Below are positions 1-5,832 of a stretch of 21,667 nucleotides of DNA, in pieces. Position numbers and translations under genes: made by a program. The stretch spans positions 1-21,667 of the forward strand of contig JAWXVD010000051.1 in the NCBI GenBank assembly GCA_044425705.1, written 5' to 3'. Each line of letters opens with the position of its first letter. Within the stretch, counting starts at the first letter, position 1. Source of the stretch: JAWXVD01 sp044425705 (lineage in GTDB: Bacteria; Bacillota; Clostridia; Lachnospirales; Lachnospiraceae). The notes below the pieces were generated by a model that was not told where the DNA came from, did no database searches, and saw only the letters and a list, made by a program, of their open reading frames with translations.

Positions 1-156
1 GAAAAGCGTGGAAGGACACAAGGAGAAATTAATTTAATAAAAAATTTAATGGAAAGCATGGAAGTAAACATGGAGCAAGCAATGGAGTTGTTAAAAATAT
101 CGCCTAAAAAACAAAAAAATCACATAAAACTATTGAATAGTAACATTATGAGTTAA
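1..156 (+). CDS. 3' end of an Rpn-family (PD-(D/E)XK) protein gene, cut by window start
   Basis: An open frame runs from base 1 to a TAA at 154-156 and gives 51 residues starting EKRGRTQGEINLI. It aligns without gaps to 3846-4001, the tail of the complete Rpn gene at 3000-4013, with about eight mismatches by eye. That identifies it as the C-terminal helical tail of a paralog whose nuclease domain lies left of the window. In the second gene the matching stretch is followed by four extra codons (YISY) because this copy's TAA reads TAT there. Rpn proteins are linked to recombination, DNA cleavage and phage defence; this tail alone carries no catalytic residue. Whether the upstream part is intact cannot be seen. 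Confidence 0.7.
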   Translation, partial: EKRGRTQGEINLIKNLMESMEVNMEQAMELLKISPKKQKNHIKLLNSNIMS

Positions 157-522
157 TACTGTTGAATGTGAAGCCCAAATTCCGTGACCTCACTAAATTC
201 TTTTGCTATACCTTAGTCAGAAAACAATCTTGCGAGGTATCAATGTATACGATTGTCTCATTAGGAATTTCTAATTCCTATATCTATTTTCAAATCTAGC
301 AAGTGTACTGTTCTTGCTAAAATCCCAAACAAACTAATAAAAAGCAAGAGCACTATATAGGGAAAGATAAGCTAATGATTTTCATATTCATTCACTGCAT
401 TTTTATAGGAATAGCTATCACCTAAAACTGGCATATTTGAATCGTAAGGTAGAAATTGCTCAGTGAAAAATTTTCTTTTCTAATATATACTCTCTTGTGA
501 TAAAATGAAAGAGAGGAAAACA
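157..522. other. Intergenic region without recognised gene
   Basis: This A+T-rich spacer of 366 bases lies between the stop of the partial Rpn tail and the chosen start of the next Rpn gene. No convincing ORF, RNA gene or terminator hairpin with a T-tract was found. A TATACT at 486-491 could be a -10 box for the downstream gene, but no good -35 box sits 16-18 bases upstream, so no promoter is called. Confidence 0.4.
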
Positions 523-1548
523 ATGGGGAAAGAAAATGTAGTCACCAATCAATATATCAGCAATCCAAATATTTTTGCTGATATGATTAATTTTAAAGTC
601 TATCAGGGGGAACAGATTGTGAAAGCTGATGATTTACGAGAACTGGATGTTTCATTGTTAGCGATTCTGGAAGACGGCAAAGTTGTCAAAACAATAGAGA
701 AGCATAGAGATGTGGTGAAATTGTGGAAGGTTATGAGTACAGAGCAAGTTACTTATTGTATCTTTGGTATCGAAAATCAGTCCCTAATTCACTATGCTAT
801 GCCAGTAAGGACAATGCTATATGACATCTTGCAATACCAAAAGCAAGTAGATAATATAGGCGATAAGCATAAAAACTCAAATGATTATAGAGGACATTCT
901 AATGGAGAATTTTTATCCAAATTCTATAAAGAAGATAAATTAATTCCTGTGATTACTATTGTCATGTACTGGGGAAGTGAAAGCTGGGATGGACCACGTA
1001 GCCTAAAGGAAATGATGATTGATGTCCCAGAAAAACTAGAACCTTTCTTTCAAGACTATAAATTATTTTTGATAGAACCAGAAATGCTTCAGGAAGAGGA
1101 ACTTGATTTACTCCAAACAGATTTAAAAGAAGTAATGTCATTTATGAAATATCAAAGAGACAAAAAGAAGATGAAAGAATTATTACAAAATACCGAAAAA
1201 TTAAAGCATTTAGATGCGAACACTGCAATGGTCATCAATAGTGTAACTAAATTAAAAATTAAAATAAATAAAGAAGAAAGTGAGGAAGTGAATATGTGTC
1301 AAGCAATCGATGAAATGATGGAGGATAGTAGGTTATTAGGGGTAGACCAAGGAATTAGCCAAGGGATAGAGCAAGGAATAGAGTATACTATGATTAATCT
1401 TATCATAAAAAAAATGCAAAAAGGAAAATCAGTAGAAATCATAGCAGAGGAATTAGAGTATGAGATACAATATATCACTCCAATTGTATCTGTAGTGTGT
1501 CAATATGCACCAGAGTATGATGTGGATGCAATTATGAAAGCGTTGTAA
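523..1548 (+). CDS. Rpn family recombination-promoting nuclease/putative transposase (PD-(D/E)XK)
   Basis: This protein of 341 residues has the typical Rpn layout. The N-terminal nuclease-like domain contains IFADMINFKVYQGEQ (17-31), then HRDVV with D63, then FGIENQ with E84 and Q86 as the D...ExQ active-site pattern, followed by HYAMPVRTMLYD. The middle is Lys/Glu-rich and helical, and the C-terminal tail holds GISQGIEQGIE repeats, common in this family. Rpn proteins are DNA endonucleases tied to RecA-independent recombination and, in recent work, to toxicity and phage defence. The start at 523 is preferred over an in-frame ATG at 505 because GAGAGG (511-516) sits 6 bases upstream of 523, whereas 505 has no binding site. 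An internal ATG at 1294 also has a good site and is listed separately. VanZ-like and Rpn genes follow on the same strand. Confidence 0.85.
   Translation: MGKENVVTNQYISNPNIFADMINFKVYQGEQIVKADDLRELDVSLLAILEDGKVVKTIEKHRDVVKLWKVMSTEQVTYCIFGIENQSLIHYAMPVRTMLYDILQYQKQVDNIGDKHKNSNDYRGHSNGEFLSKFYKEDKLIPVITIVMYWGSESWDGPRSLKEMMIDVPEKLEPFFQDYKLFLIEPEMLQEEELDLLQTDLKEVMSFMKYQRDKKKMKELLQNTEKLKHLDANTAMVINSVTKLKIKINKEESEEVNMCQAIDEMMEDSRLLGVDQGISQGIEQGIEYTMINLIIKKMQKGKSVEIIAEELEYEIQYITPIVSVVCQYAPEYDVDAIMKAL
1294..1548 (+). CDS. Candidate short Rpn product from an internal start (84 aa)
   Basis: Inside the Rpn gene and in its frame, GAGG at 1282-1285 is followed by exactly 8 bases and then ATGTGT at 1294. The second Rpn gene has the same arrangement at 3762-3779. 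Translation from here gives only the tail, starting MCQAIDEMMEDSRLL, without the nuclease residues. In characterised Rpn systems a short protein made from an internal start of the long gene counters the long protein, so this may be an intragenic antitoxin. What is seen is the matching site, spacing and start dipeptide; production of the short protein is inferred. Confidence 0.45.
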   Translation: MCQAIDEMMEDSRLLGVDQGISQGIEQGIEYTMINLIIKKMQKGKSVEIIAEELEYEIQYITPIVSVVCQYAPEYDVDAIMKAL

Positions 1549-1568
1549 AAGTCGCACAGAAGATGTAA

Positions 1569-1691
1569 ATGAATGTATCCAAACACTATTGTATGCACAA
1601 TGAATCTTGTGGTAGTTGCAATACCTATCCTGTTAACTATTGCGATTGCAATGAATTTGGATTCGATTCTAGATATGTTATATGGTTGTAA
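1569..1691 (+). CDS. Possible 40-residue Cys-rich ORF (doubtful)
   Basis: A small open frame starts 20 bases after the Rpn stop codon. It encodes five cysteines at 8, 14, 17, 25 and 27, including CGSC and CDC, which resembles a metal-binding or disulfide-rich knuckle. A weak AGAAGA lies at 1558-1563, 5 bases before the ATG. An overlapping frame from ATG 1573 is also open and hydrophobic, so chance cannot be excluded. No family was recognised. It could be a small accessory gene of the Rpn stretch or non-coding DNA. Confidence 0.18.
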   Translation: MNVSKHYCMHNESCGSCNTYPVNYCDCNEFGFDSRYVIWL

Positions 1692-1758
1692 ACATCAGTT
1701 ATGAGAAATATTTTTTGTAGTAACAGATAGGTAAATTCAAATTCTGAGAAGAGTAGAT

Positions 1759-2022
1759 ATGATAATTGCTCGTTACGGAGAGGCGAATGAGGATAATGAA
1801 CTTTGTTTTCAGACAGATATTGAAGCGGTGATATCGCAAGTGGAAATATATAATCAAGTATGGTATGTGCGAAATTTAAAGGCGAATGGGGCAAGTAAGA
1901 TTATCCAACAAACGATAGATGTTGTCCGTGAGATTATTATCAGATTGGAAGAAATACCAGATGGATGTGCGGAGATATTTCCTTTTGAGATGATAGACCA
2001 GTTAAGGGAAGAGTATTTGTAG
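1759..2022 (+). CDS. Hypothetical small protein (87 aa)
   Basis: This ORF encodes an acidic, helix-prone soluble protein with no membrane segment or signal peptide. A weak GAGAAG lies at 1746-1751, 7 bases before the ATG; an in-frame stop at 1732-1734 limits any upstream extension. It ends 52 bases before the VanZ-like gene on the same strand. No domain was recognised. The dense use of Glu, Ile and Gln and the lack of low-complexity sequence favour a real protein, but the ribosome binding site is poor. An overlapping antisense ORF on the minus strand looks like a shadow. Confidence 0.45.
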   Translation: MIIARYGEANEDNELCFQTDIEAVISQVEIYNQVWYVRNLKANGASKIIQQTIDVVREIIIRLEEIPDGCAEIFPFEMIDQLREEYL

Positions 2023-2074
2023 TCATCCGTAAGTGATTTGAAGTACGTACAGCTGTTTGAAAGGGGAAACATCA

Positions 2075-2575
2075 ATGTTTATTAGTATATTACTATATAT
2101 TCTTGCATGGGTTGTGTGTGTAAATGTAGTAGCATTTATTATTTTGTTTAAGGGTTCATGGAGCCGTTTGTTAGCTTTTTCAGATATTTATGCTGCTGGT
2201 CCTACACCTGGAGAAAATCCAGTACATTTACAGCCATTTTCCACAATTGGGAATTATTTAACCAGTTGGTCTAATTGGTTTCATCGTTTAAATATTATTG
2301 CAAACATTGCTGTATTTGTACCAGTGGGTATTTTGATTGGAATTGTATTAAAAGGAAAGACAGGATTGATAGTAGCTATCATTATGGGAGCCATCTTTTC
2401 TTATGGACTTGAAACGGTACAGTACATGTATGCCATCGGTTCTTTTGATGTGGACGATATCATATTAAATACCATCGGTGCAGCAGTTGGATATTTATTG
2501 ACCAGAGGATATGTAAAGTATGCTGGTATGATAATTACCAGAGGTAAAGAGTTGGTCAGAAAAATTAGGGAATAA
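2075..2575 (+). CDS. VanZ-like family membrane protein
   Basis: This protein of 166 residues has four likely membrane segments. The VanZ signature is readable: LQPFSTI after the first segment, NIIANIAVFVPVGILIG in the second, YGLETVQYM, and then DVDDIILNTIGAAVGY before the last segment. VanZ gives low-level teicoplanin resistance in Tn1546, but most chromosomal relatives in Firmicutes have no assigned substrate. The start at 2075 is chosen because AAGGGG (2061-2066) is 8 bases upstream; a TTG at 2057 would lengthen the N-terminus without its own site. It stands between two Rpn genes with no partner that suggests glycopeptide resistance. Confidence 0.85.
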   Translation: MFISILLYILAWVVCVNVVAFIILFKGSWSRLLAFSDIYAAGPTPGENPVHLQPFSTIGNYLTSWSNWFHRLNIIANIAVFVPVGILIGIVLKGKTGLIVAIIMGAIFSYGLETVQYMYAIGSFDVDDIILNTIGAAVGYLLTRGYVKYAGMIITRGKELVRKIRE

Positions 2576-2999
2576 AGAAAAACTAGTACTCCATTTGCAC
2601 TTATGAGATAGTCATTTATGTATAGGAACGGAAATATTTTCATGACTAATGAACAATCAAATAGAGATTTACAGGTTAAATAAATTTTTTTGATTTTGAT
2701 GAATATACCACTTGTTTTTCCCTAAAATATTCTTTATAATAAAGCTACAAAAGCAAGAGTTCTAATAACTTCGTATAATTATATTCGCATATAAAATATG
2801 AAAGTATCTATAATCTATCCTATTCTAGGAAATGAGAGAATGATCTTCTCGCTTTGAAATCACCCAATAATAAAAGCAGAAGATGGATAGAAATGGATAC
2901 AATACCTTGCAAGATTAGCCATGAGTTAAGGGTAGTTCTTTGGCAGTATGTATTTTTGTCATATATCTTCTGTACCAACAGACACAGGAGAATTTGCCT
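2576..2999. other. 424-base intergenic leader upstream of second Rpn gene
   Basis: No convincing ORF was found here. The spacer holds a good sigma-A-type promoter (2712-2740), a 13-base match to a loxP arm that also resembles the left half of Firmicute dif sites (2765-2777), and a small GAGAA/TTCTC hairpin near 2836-2850. If the promoter drives the Rpn gene at 3000, the untranslated leader would be about 250 nucleotides, unusually long. Confidence 0.5.
2712..2740 (+). promoter_or_regulatory. Predicted sigma-A promoter, TTGTTT-17-TATAAT
   Basis: The -35 box TTGTTT (2712-2717) and a consensus -10 box TATAAT (2735-2740) are separated by 17 bases. The start of transcription would be near 2747, about 250 bases before the Rpn start at 3000. 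No terminator was seen between, so a long leader or an unrecognised small RNA is possible. Confidence 0.5.
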
Positions 3000-4013
3000 A
3001 TGGAACAAAATACAACCTTGAGTAATACCATTGAATTAGCAAAAGATAAAATCAGATATGACAGCGCAGTAAAGAAATTGTTGTCTGAAAACATTTTACT
3101 GGCATGGATTATGAAGCACTGTATGAAGGAGTATGAAGATTTTTCGGTAGAGGAAATCGCTACCAAATACATCAATGGAACACCAGAAATATCAACAATC
3201 CCAGTGGAGCAAGATGTGGAAGGGGTATCACAGAGAGTTCCAAGCAGTGGAACGGAAGATGCATCCATACAAGAGGGAACGATTACCTTTGATATTAAAT
3301 TTCATGCCATTGTACCGACGGTACAAGGTGCCATTAGATTGATTATTAATCTAGAAGCACAGAATGATTATACACCAGGGTATCCCTTAGTTACACGAGG
3401 TGTGTACTATAGCAGTCGGATGATATCGGCGCAATCAGGAACTGTATTTTTCAAATCCCATTACGAAAAAATTCAAAAAGTATATTCGGTATGGATATGT
3501 ACAAATCCACCAAGGAGACATCAGAATACCATTACTTCCTATCAGATGATAGAGAATAATCTTGTAGGAGATGTACACCAACCTGTAGAATTTTATGATT
3601 TAATCAATGTCATGATGATTTGTCTAGGAGCTAGTGAAGATACGGAGCATGAAGTGTTGAAGCTGCTGGATATTTTGTTAAAGGATAAGATTTCGGCGGA
3701 AGAAAAGAAAGAAAGATTGCATGAGGAATTTCATATCCCCATGACCCAGAATATAGAAAGCGAGGTAGGCGTTATGTGTAATTTAAGTGATGGAATCGAG
3801 CAACGTGGGATTGAGATTGGAGAAAAGCGTGGAGAAAAGCGTGGAGAAAAGCGTGGAAGGACACAAGGAGAAATTAATTTAATAAAAAATTTAATGGAAA
3901 GTATGGAAGTAAGCTTGGAGCAAGCAATGGAGTTGTTAAAAATATCACCTAAAAAACAAAAAAAATACATAAAACTATTGAATAGTAACGTTATGAGTTA
4001 TATAAGCTACTAA
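3000..4013 (+). CDS. Rpn family recombination-promoting nuclease/putative transposase (PD-(D/E)XK)
   Basis: This protein of 337 residues belongs to a more divergent Rpn/PD-(D/E)XK group. A helical N-terminus (SAVKKLLSENILLAWIMKHC) precedes TFDIKFHAIVPT with D98, then LIINLEAQND with E119 and Q121, matching the D...ExQ active-site pattern. A stretch with WICTNPP follows, then a helical region. The tail begins MCNLSDGIEQRG and contains three identical GEKR units. ATG 3000 is chosen because AGGAG (2986-2990) lies 9 bases upstream; an in-frame TTG at 2939-2941 has no such site. The last 150 bases nearly duplicate the partial gene at 1-156, showing recent duplication or recombination between paralogs. 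It is followed by a bidirectional terminator. Confidence 0.82.
   Translation: MEQNTTLSNTIELAKDKIRYDSAVKKLLSENILLAWIMKHCMKEYEDFSVEEIATKYINGTPEISTIPVEQDVEGVSQRVPSSGTEDASIQEGTITFDIKFHAIVPTVQGAIRLIINLEAQNDYTPGYPLVTRGVYYSSRMISAQSGTVFFKSHYEKIQKVYSVWICTNPPRRHQNTITSYQMIENNLVGDVHQPVEFYDLINVMMICLGASEDTEHEVLKLLDILLKDKISAEEKKERLHEEFHIPMTQNIESEVGVMCNLSDGIEQRGIEIGEKRGEKRGEKRGRTQGEINLIKNLMESMEVSLEQAMELLKISPKKQKKYIKLLNSNVMSYISY
3774..4013 (+). CDS. Candidate short Rpn product from an internal start (79 aa)
   Basis: In the frame of the long gene, GAGG (3762-3765) is followed by 8 bases and ATGTGT at 3774, the same spacing and first two codons as the internal site at 1282-1299 in the other Rpn gene. The product would be the charged, GEKR-repeat helical tail alone, without D98 or E119/Q121. 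By analogy with Rpn long/short pairs it may act as an intragenic antitoxin; expression is inferred. The Rpn fragment at 1-156 would encode most of an equivalent tail. Confidence 0.45.
   Translation: MCNLSDGIEQRGIEIGEKRGEKRGEKRGRTQGEINLIKNLMESMEVSLEQAMELLKISPKKQKKYIKLLNSNVMSYISY
3819..3854 (+). repeat. Three perfect 12-bp tandem repeats (GGAGAAAAGCGT)
   Basis: The unit occurs at 3819-3830, 3831-3842 and 3843-3854 without mismatch and encodes GEKR three times. Because the unit is a multiple of three, gain or loss of copies would change the length of the Rpn tail without shifting the frame. Confidence 0.9.
3846..4001 (+). repeat. Second copy of 156-bp direct repeat (first copy 1-156)
   Basis: Bases 1-156 and 3846-4001 align without gaps in the same orientation at about 95% identity. 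Both encode the Rpn C-terminal tail. The pair encloses about 3.7 kb that includes one Rpn gene and the VanZ-like gene, so recombination between them could delete or duplicate that block. Confidence 0.85.
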
Positions 4014-4043
4014 CAAGCAAGGTTGCTATAGGGGGATAATGTA

Positions 4044-4088
4044 AAAAGAGGATTACCAACCACTGGCAACCCTCTTTTATTATTTTTA
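4044..4088. terminator. Bidirectional intrinsic terminator between convergent genes
   Basis: AAAAGAG (4044-4050) pairs with CTCTTTT (4072-4078), with further imperfect pairing inside. A T-rich stretch follows on the plus strand (to 4088), and the plus-strand A-run at 4043-4047 gives a short U-run on the minus strand. It lies between the stop codons of the Rpn gene (plus) and the sugar transferase (minus). Confidence 0.75.
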
Positions 4089-4094
4089 TCAAAT

Positions 4095-5510
4095 TTATCT
4101 AGAACCTTTCGTAATCAATACAACTTTTATTGTCTGTAGTATAATCTTAAAATCTAACCAAAGACTCCAATTATCAATATATTCTAAATCTAATTTTACC
4201 ACTTCATCAAAGTCCATAATATCGCTGCGTCCACTGATTTGCCACATGCCTGTTAGACCAGGAGTGATACTTAAACGGCGGCGATAATACAGGCTGTATT
4301 GTTCGAACTCATCCATTGTTGGCGGTCTTGTGCCGATTAAGCTCATGTCACCTTTCACAATATTAAAAAATTGTGGTAATTCATCTAAGCTTGTCTTGCG
4401 GATAAACGCTCCTACTTTTGTGATTCGTGGGTCATTTTCCATTTTAAACATTAATCCTTTGATTTGGTTTTGATCCATTAATTTTTTCTTGCGTTCTTCT
4501 GCGTCGATGTACATAGATCGGAATTTATAGATTTTAAAGCGACGACCATTTTTACCAACTCTTGTTTGTGCGAAAATAATAGGACCTTTTGATTCGATTT
4601 TGATAGCTAGAGCGATAAAGGGGAATAAAATAATGGTGCCTAACAATCCAACACTACCACCAATGATATCAATAAAACGCTTGATTAACATTTTTCTGAA
4701 ATCAAATTGTTGTAAGGAAAAGGAAAGAACGGTATATCCTGCAAAATTACTGATTCTTTTTCCTGCCATATTTAGCTCGGGTACATCCACGTTTACGTGG
4801 CAGGTGATTCCCATACTCTCTAAATCATGTATTAATTCTTTCAGTTGTTTGCGATTGTAATCGGGTAAATGGATAAAAACTTCATCTAAAGTAATTTGTT
4901 TAACCGCATTATAGAGGGATTCTTTGTTTGCGATAATAGGGATTCCGTTAATTGATTTTCCAACCATATCAGCATCCATAACGGCAATAGCAGTTACTTG
5001 ATAATCCCATGCATTATCATTGGAAATATGGCTGAGAATTTCATCCATATCTGTTTGTTCCGTAAGAATAATTACCTTGTTGCTATTTCCGCTGTGGCGA
5101 TAATTTCGTACCATGTATCGTTTGAATAACATGTGTCCGCCAAAAGTTAAAATGCAGTTAGCGATAGCAAAACAGGTGAATACCATTCTAGATAAATCGT
5201 AAGTGGCTTGGTTAAAGTAAAGCATGACAATTAGTACCAATAACAATGCTACAACATATTTAATGATGTTGAGTATTTCCATATAATAGCGTTTTTTGAA
5301 AAAATTTCTGTTAGGATCAAATATTAAATTGTAAAGAATACATATGATGATTAAGTACAAAGTAGAAAGATTATGGATATCTCTTGGGAATTTTTCGCCA
5401 ATGATATCGAATCTAAGAAATAAAGCTATTTCGTAAGAAATAATAATGCTAATACAATCAATTGCTAACAAAGCAGATGTTTCTATTAGTTTATTTTTTG
5501 TTTGTGTCAT
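4095..5510 (-). CDS. Polyprenyl-phosphate sugar-1-phosphate transferase (exopolysaccharide initiating transferase)
   Basis: This 471-residue membrane enzyme should move a sugar-1-phosphate from a nucleotide sugar to undecaprenyl phosphate, the first step of exopolysaccharide or capsule assembly. Four membrane segments lie in the first 130 residues, then a soluble Rossmann-like CoA-binding_3 domain (about 143-250). A hydrophobic segment at 282-305 leads into the bacterial sugar transferase domain, with KIYKFRSM (326-333), NDPRITKVG (359-367), SLDELPQ holding the D376-E377 pair, GDMSLIGTRPP (387-397) and PGLTGMWQISGRSD. Length and order fit the WbaP/CpsE class. AAGGGA (5521-5526 on the minus strand) is 10 bases before the ATG. 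It stands alone, with no other glycosyltransferase or polymerase nearby, so the sugar and polymer cannot be named. Confidence 0.92.
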   Translation of the reverse strand: MTQTKNKLIETSALLAIDCISIIISYEIALFLRFDIIGEKFPRDIHNLSTLYLIIICILYNLIFDPNRNFFKKRYYMEILNIIKYVVALLLVLIVMLYFNQATYDLSRMVFTCFAIANCILTFGGHMLFKRYMVRNYRHSGNSNKVIILTEQTDMDEILSHISNDNAWDYQVTAIAVMDADMVGKSINGIPIIANKESLYNAVKQITLDEVFIHLPDYNRKQLKELIHDLESMGITCHVNVDVPELNMAGKRISNFAGYTVLSFSLQQFDFRKMLIKRFIDIIGGSVGLLGTIILFPFIALAIKIESKGPIIFAQTRVGKNGRRFKIYKFRSMYIDAEERKKKLMDQNQIKGLMFKMENDPRITKVGAFIRKTSLDELPQFFNIVKGDMSLIGTRPPTMDEFEQYSLYYRRRLSITPGLTGMWQISGRSDIMDFDEVVKLDLEYIDNWSLWLDFKIILQTIKVVLITKGSR

Positions 5511-5584
5511 ATAAATAATATCCCTTCTTTGTTATATACAGAGGTGACTTTTCGGTGTATAGACATGAGTCTTTCTTATTTTAC

Positions 5585-5614
5585 AGAGTTGTGATGGAAA
5601 TTACAACTCTTTTT
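5585..5614 (+). terminator. Orphan terminator-like hairpin
   Basis: AGAGTTGT (5585-5592) pairs perfectly with ACAACTCT (5603-5610) across a 10-base loop, and a T-run follows on the plus strand. No plus-strand gene lies just upstream, so it may stop antisense readthrough across the sugar transferase. On the minus strand it would be a leader hairpin of that gene. Confidence 0.45.
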
Positions 5615-5756
5615 CATACATTTTCCGATAGAAAACTAGCTGGTAGTATTAAATTGAAGGTTTACGACAATTTTCGATGGATTTTTGTATAGTTACAGGT
5701 TACATGTGAACTATAATAAAGGGCTATGATGTTTTATAAAAAGTAATAGAATTCAC

Positions 5757-5784
5757 TTGTCTTACGATAGAGAAATGTTATAAT
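5757..5784 (+). promoter_or_regulatory. Predicted promoter of the MATE gene, TTGTCT-16-TATAAT with TGn
   Basis: The -35 box TTGTCT (5757-5762) lies 16 bases before a consensus TATAAT (5779-5784), preceded by an extended -10 TG at 5776-5777. The start would be near 5791, about 40 bases before the ATG at 5833. Confidence 0.65.
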
Positions 5785-5832
5785 GAGGGATAAGCGTTAT
5801 TTGTAAAAAGTAATACTAGAATGGAGCGACCT

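Larger units (their letters stand above)
5511..5832. other. Divergent intergenic region, 322 bases
   Basis: This spacer separates the sugar transferase (minus) from the MATE gene (plus). It contains an 8-bp-stem hairpin at 5585-5610 and a good extended -10 promoter for the MATE gene at 5757-5784. No ORF was recognised. Confidence 0.5.

Noticed and set aside
1637..1894. Minus-strand ORF of 85 codons
   Set aside because: It overlaps a more plausible plus-strand ORF, has no ribosome binding site and no family-like pattern; treated as an antisense shadow.
2075..2575. Glycopeptide resistance operon
   Set aside because: Only a VanZ-like gene is present; no VanA/H/X ligase, dehydrogenase or dipeptidase gene accompanies it.
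2765..2797. Functional loxP or dif site
   Set aside because: Only the left arm matches; the expected inverted right arm is absent, so it is not called as a working recombination site.
2915..3268. Minus-strand ORF of 117 codons over the second Rpn gene
   Set aside because: It lies opposite a clear Rpn coding region with a good start, so it is a shadow.
3819..3854. CRISPR-like array
   Set aside because: The 12-bp units are contiguous, have no spacers and encode GEKR in the Rpn frame.
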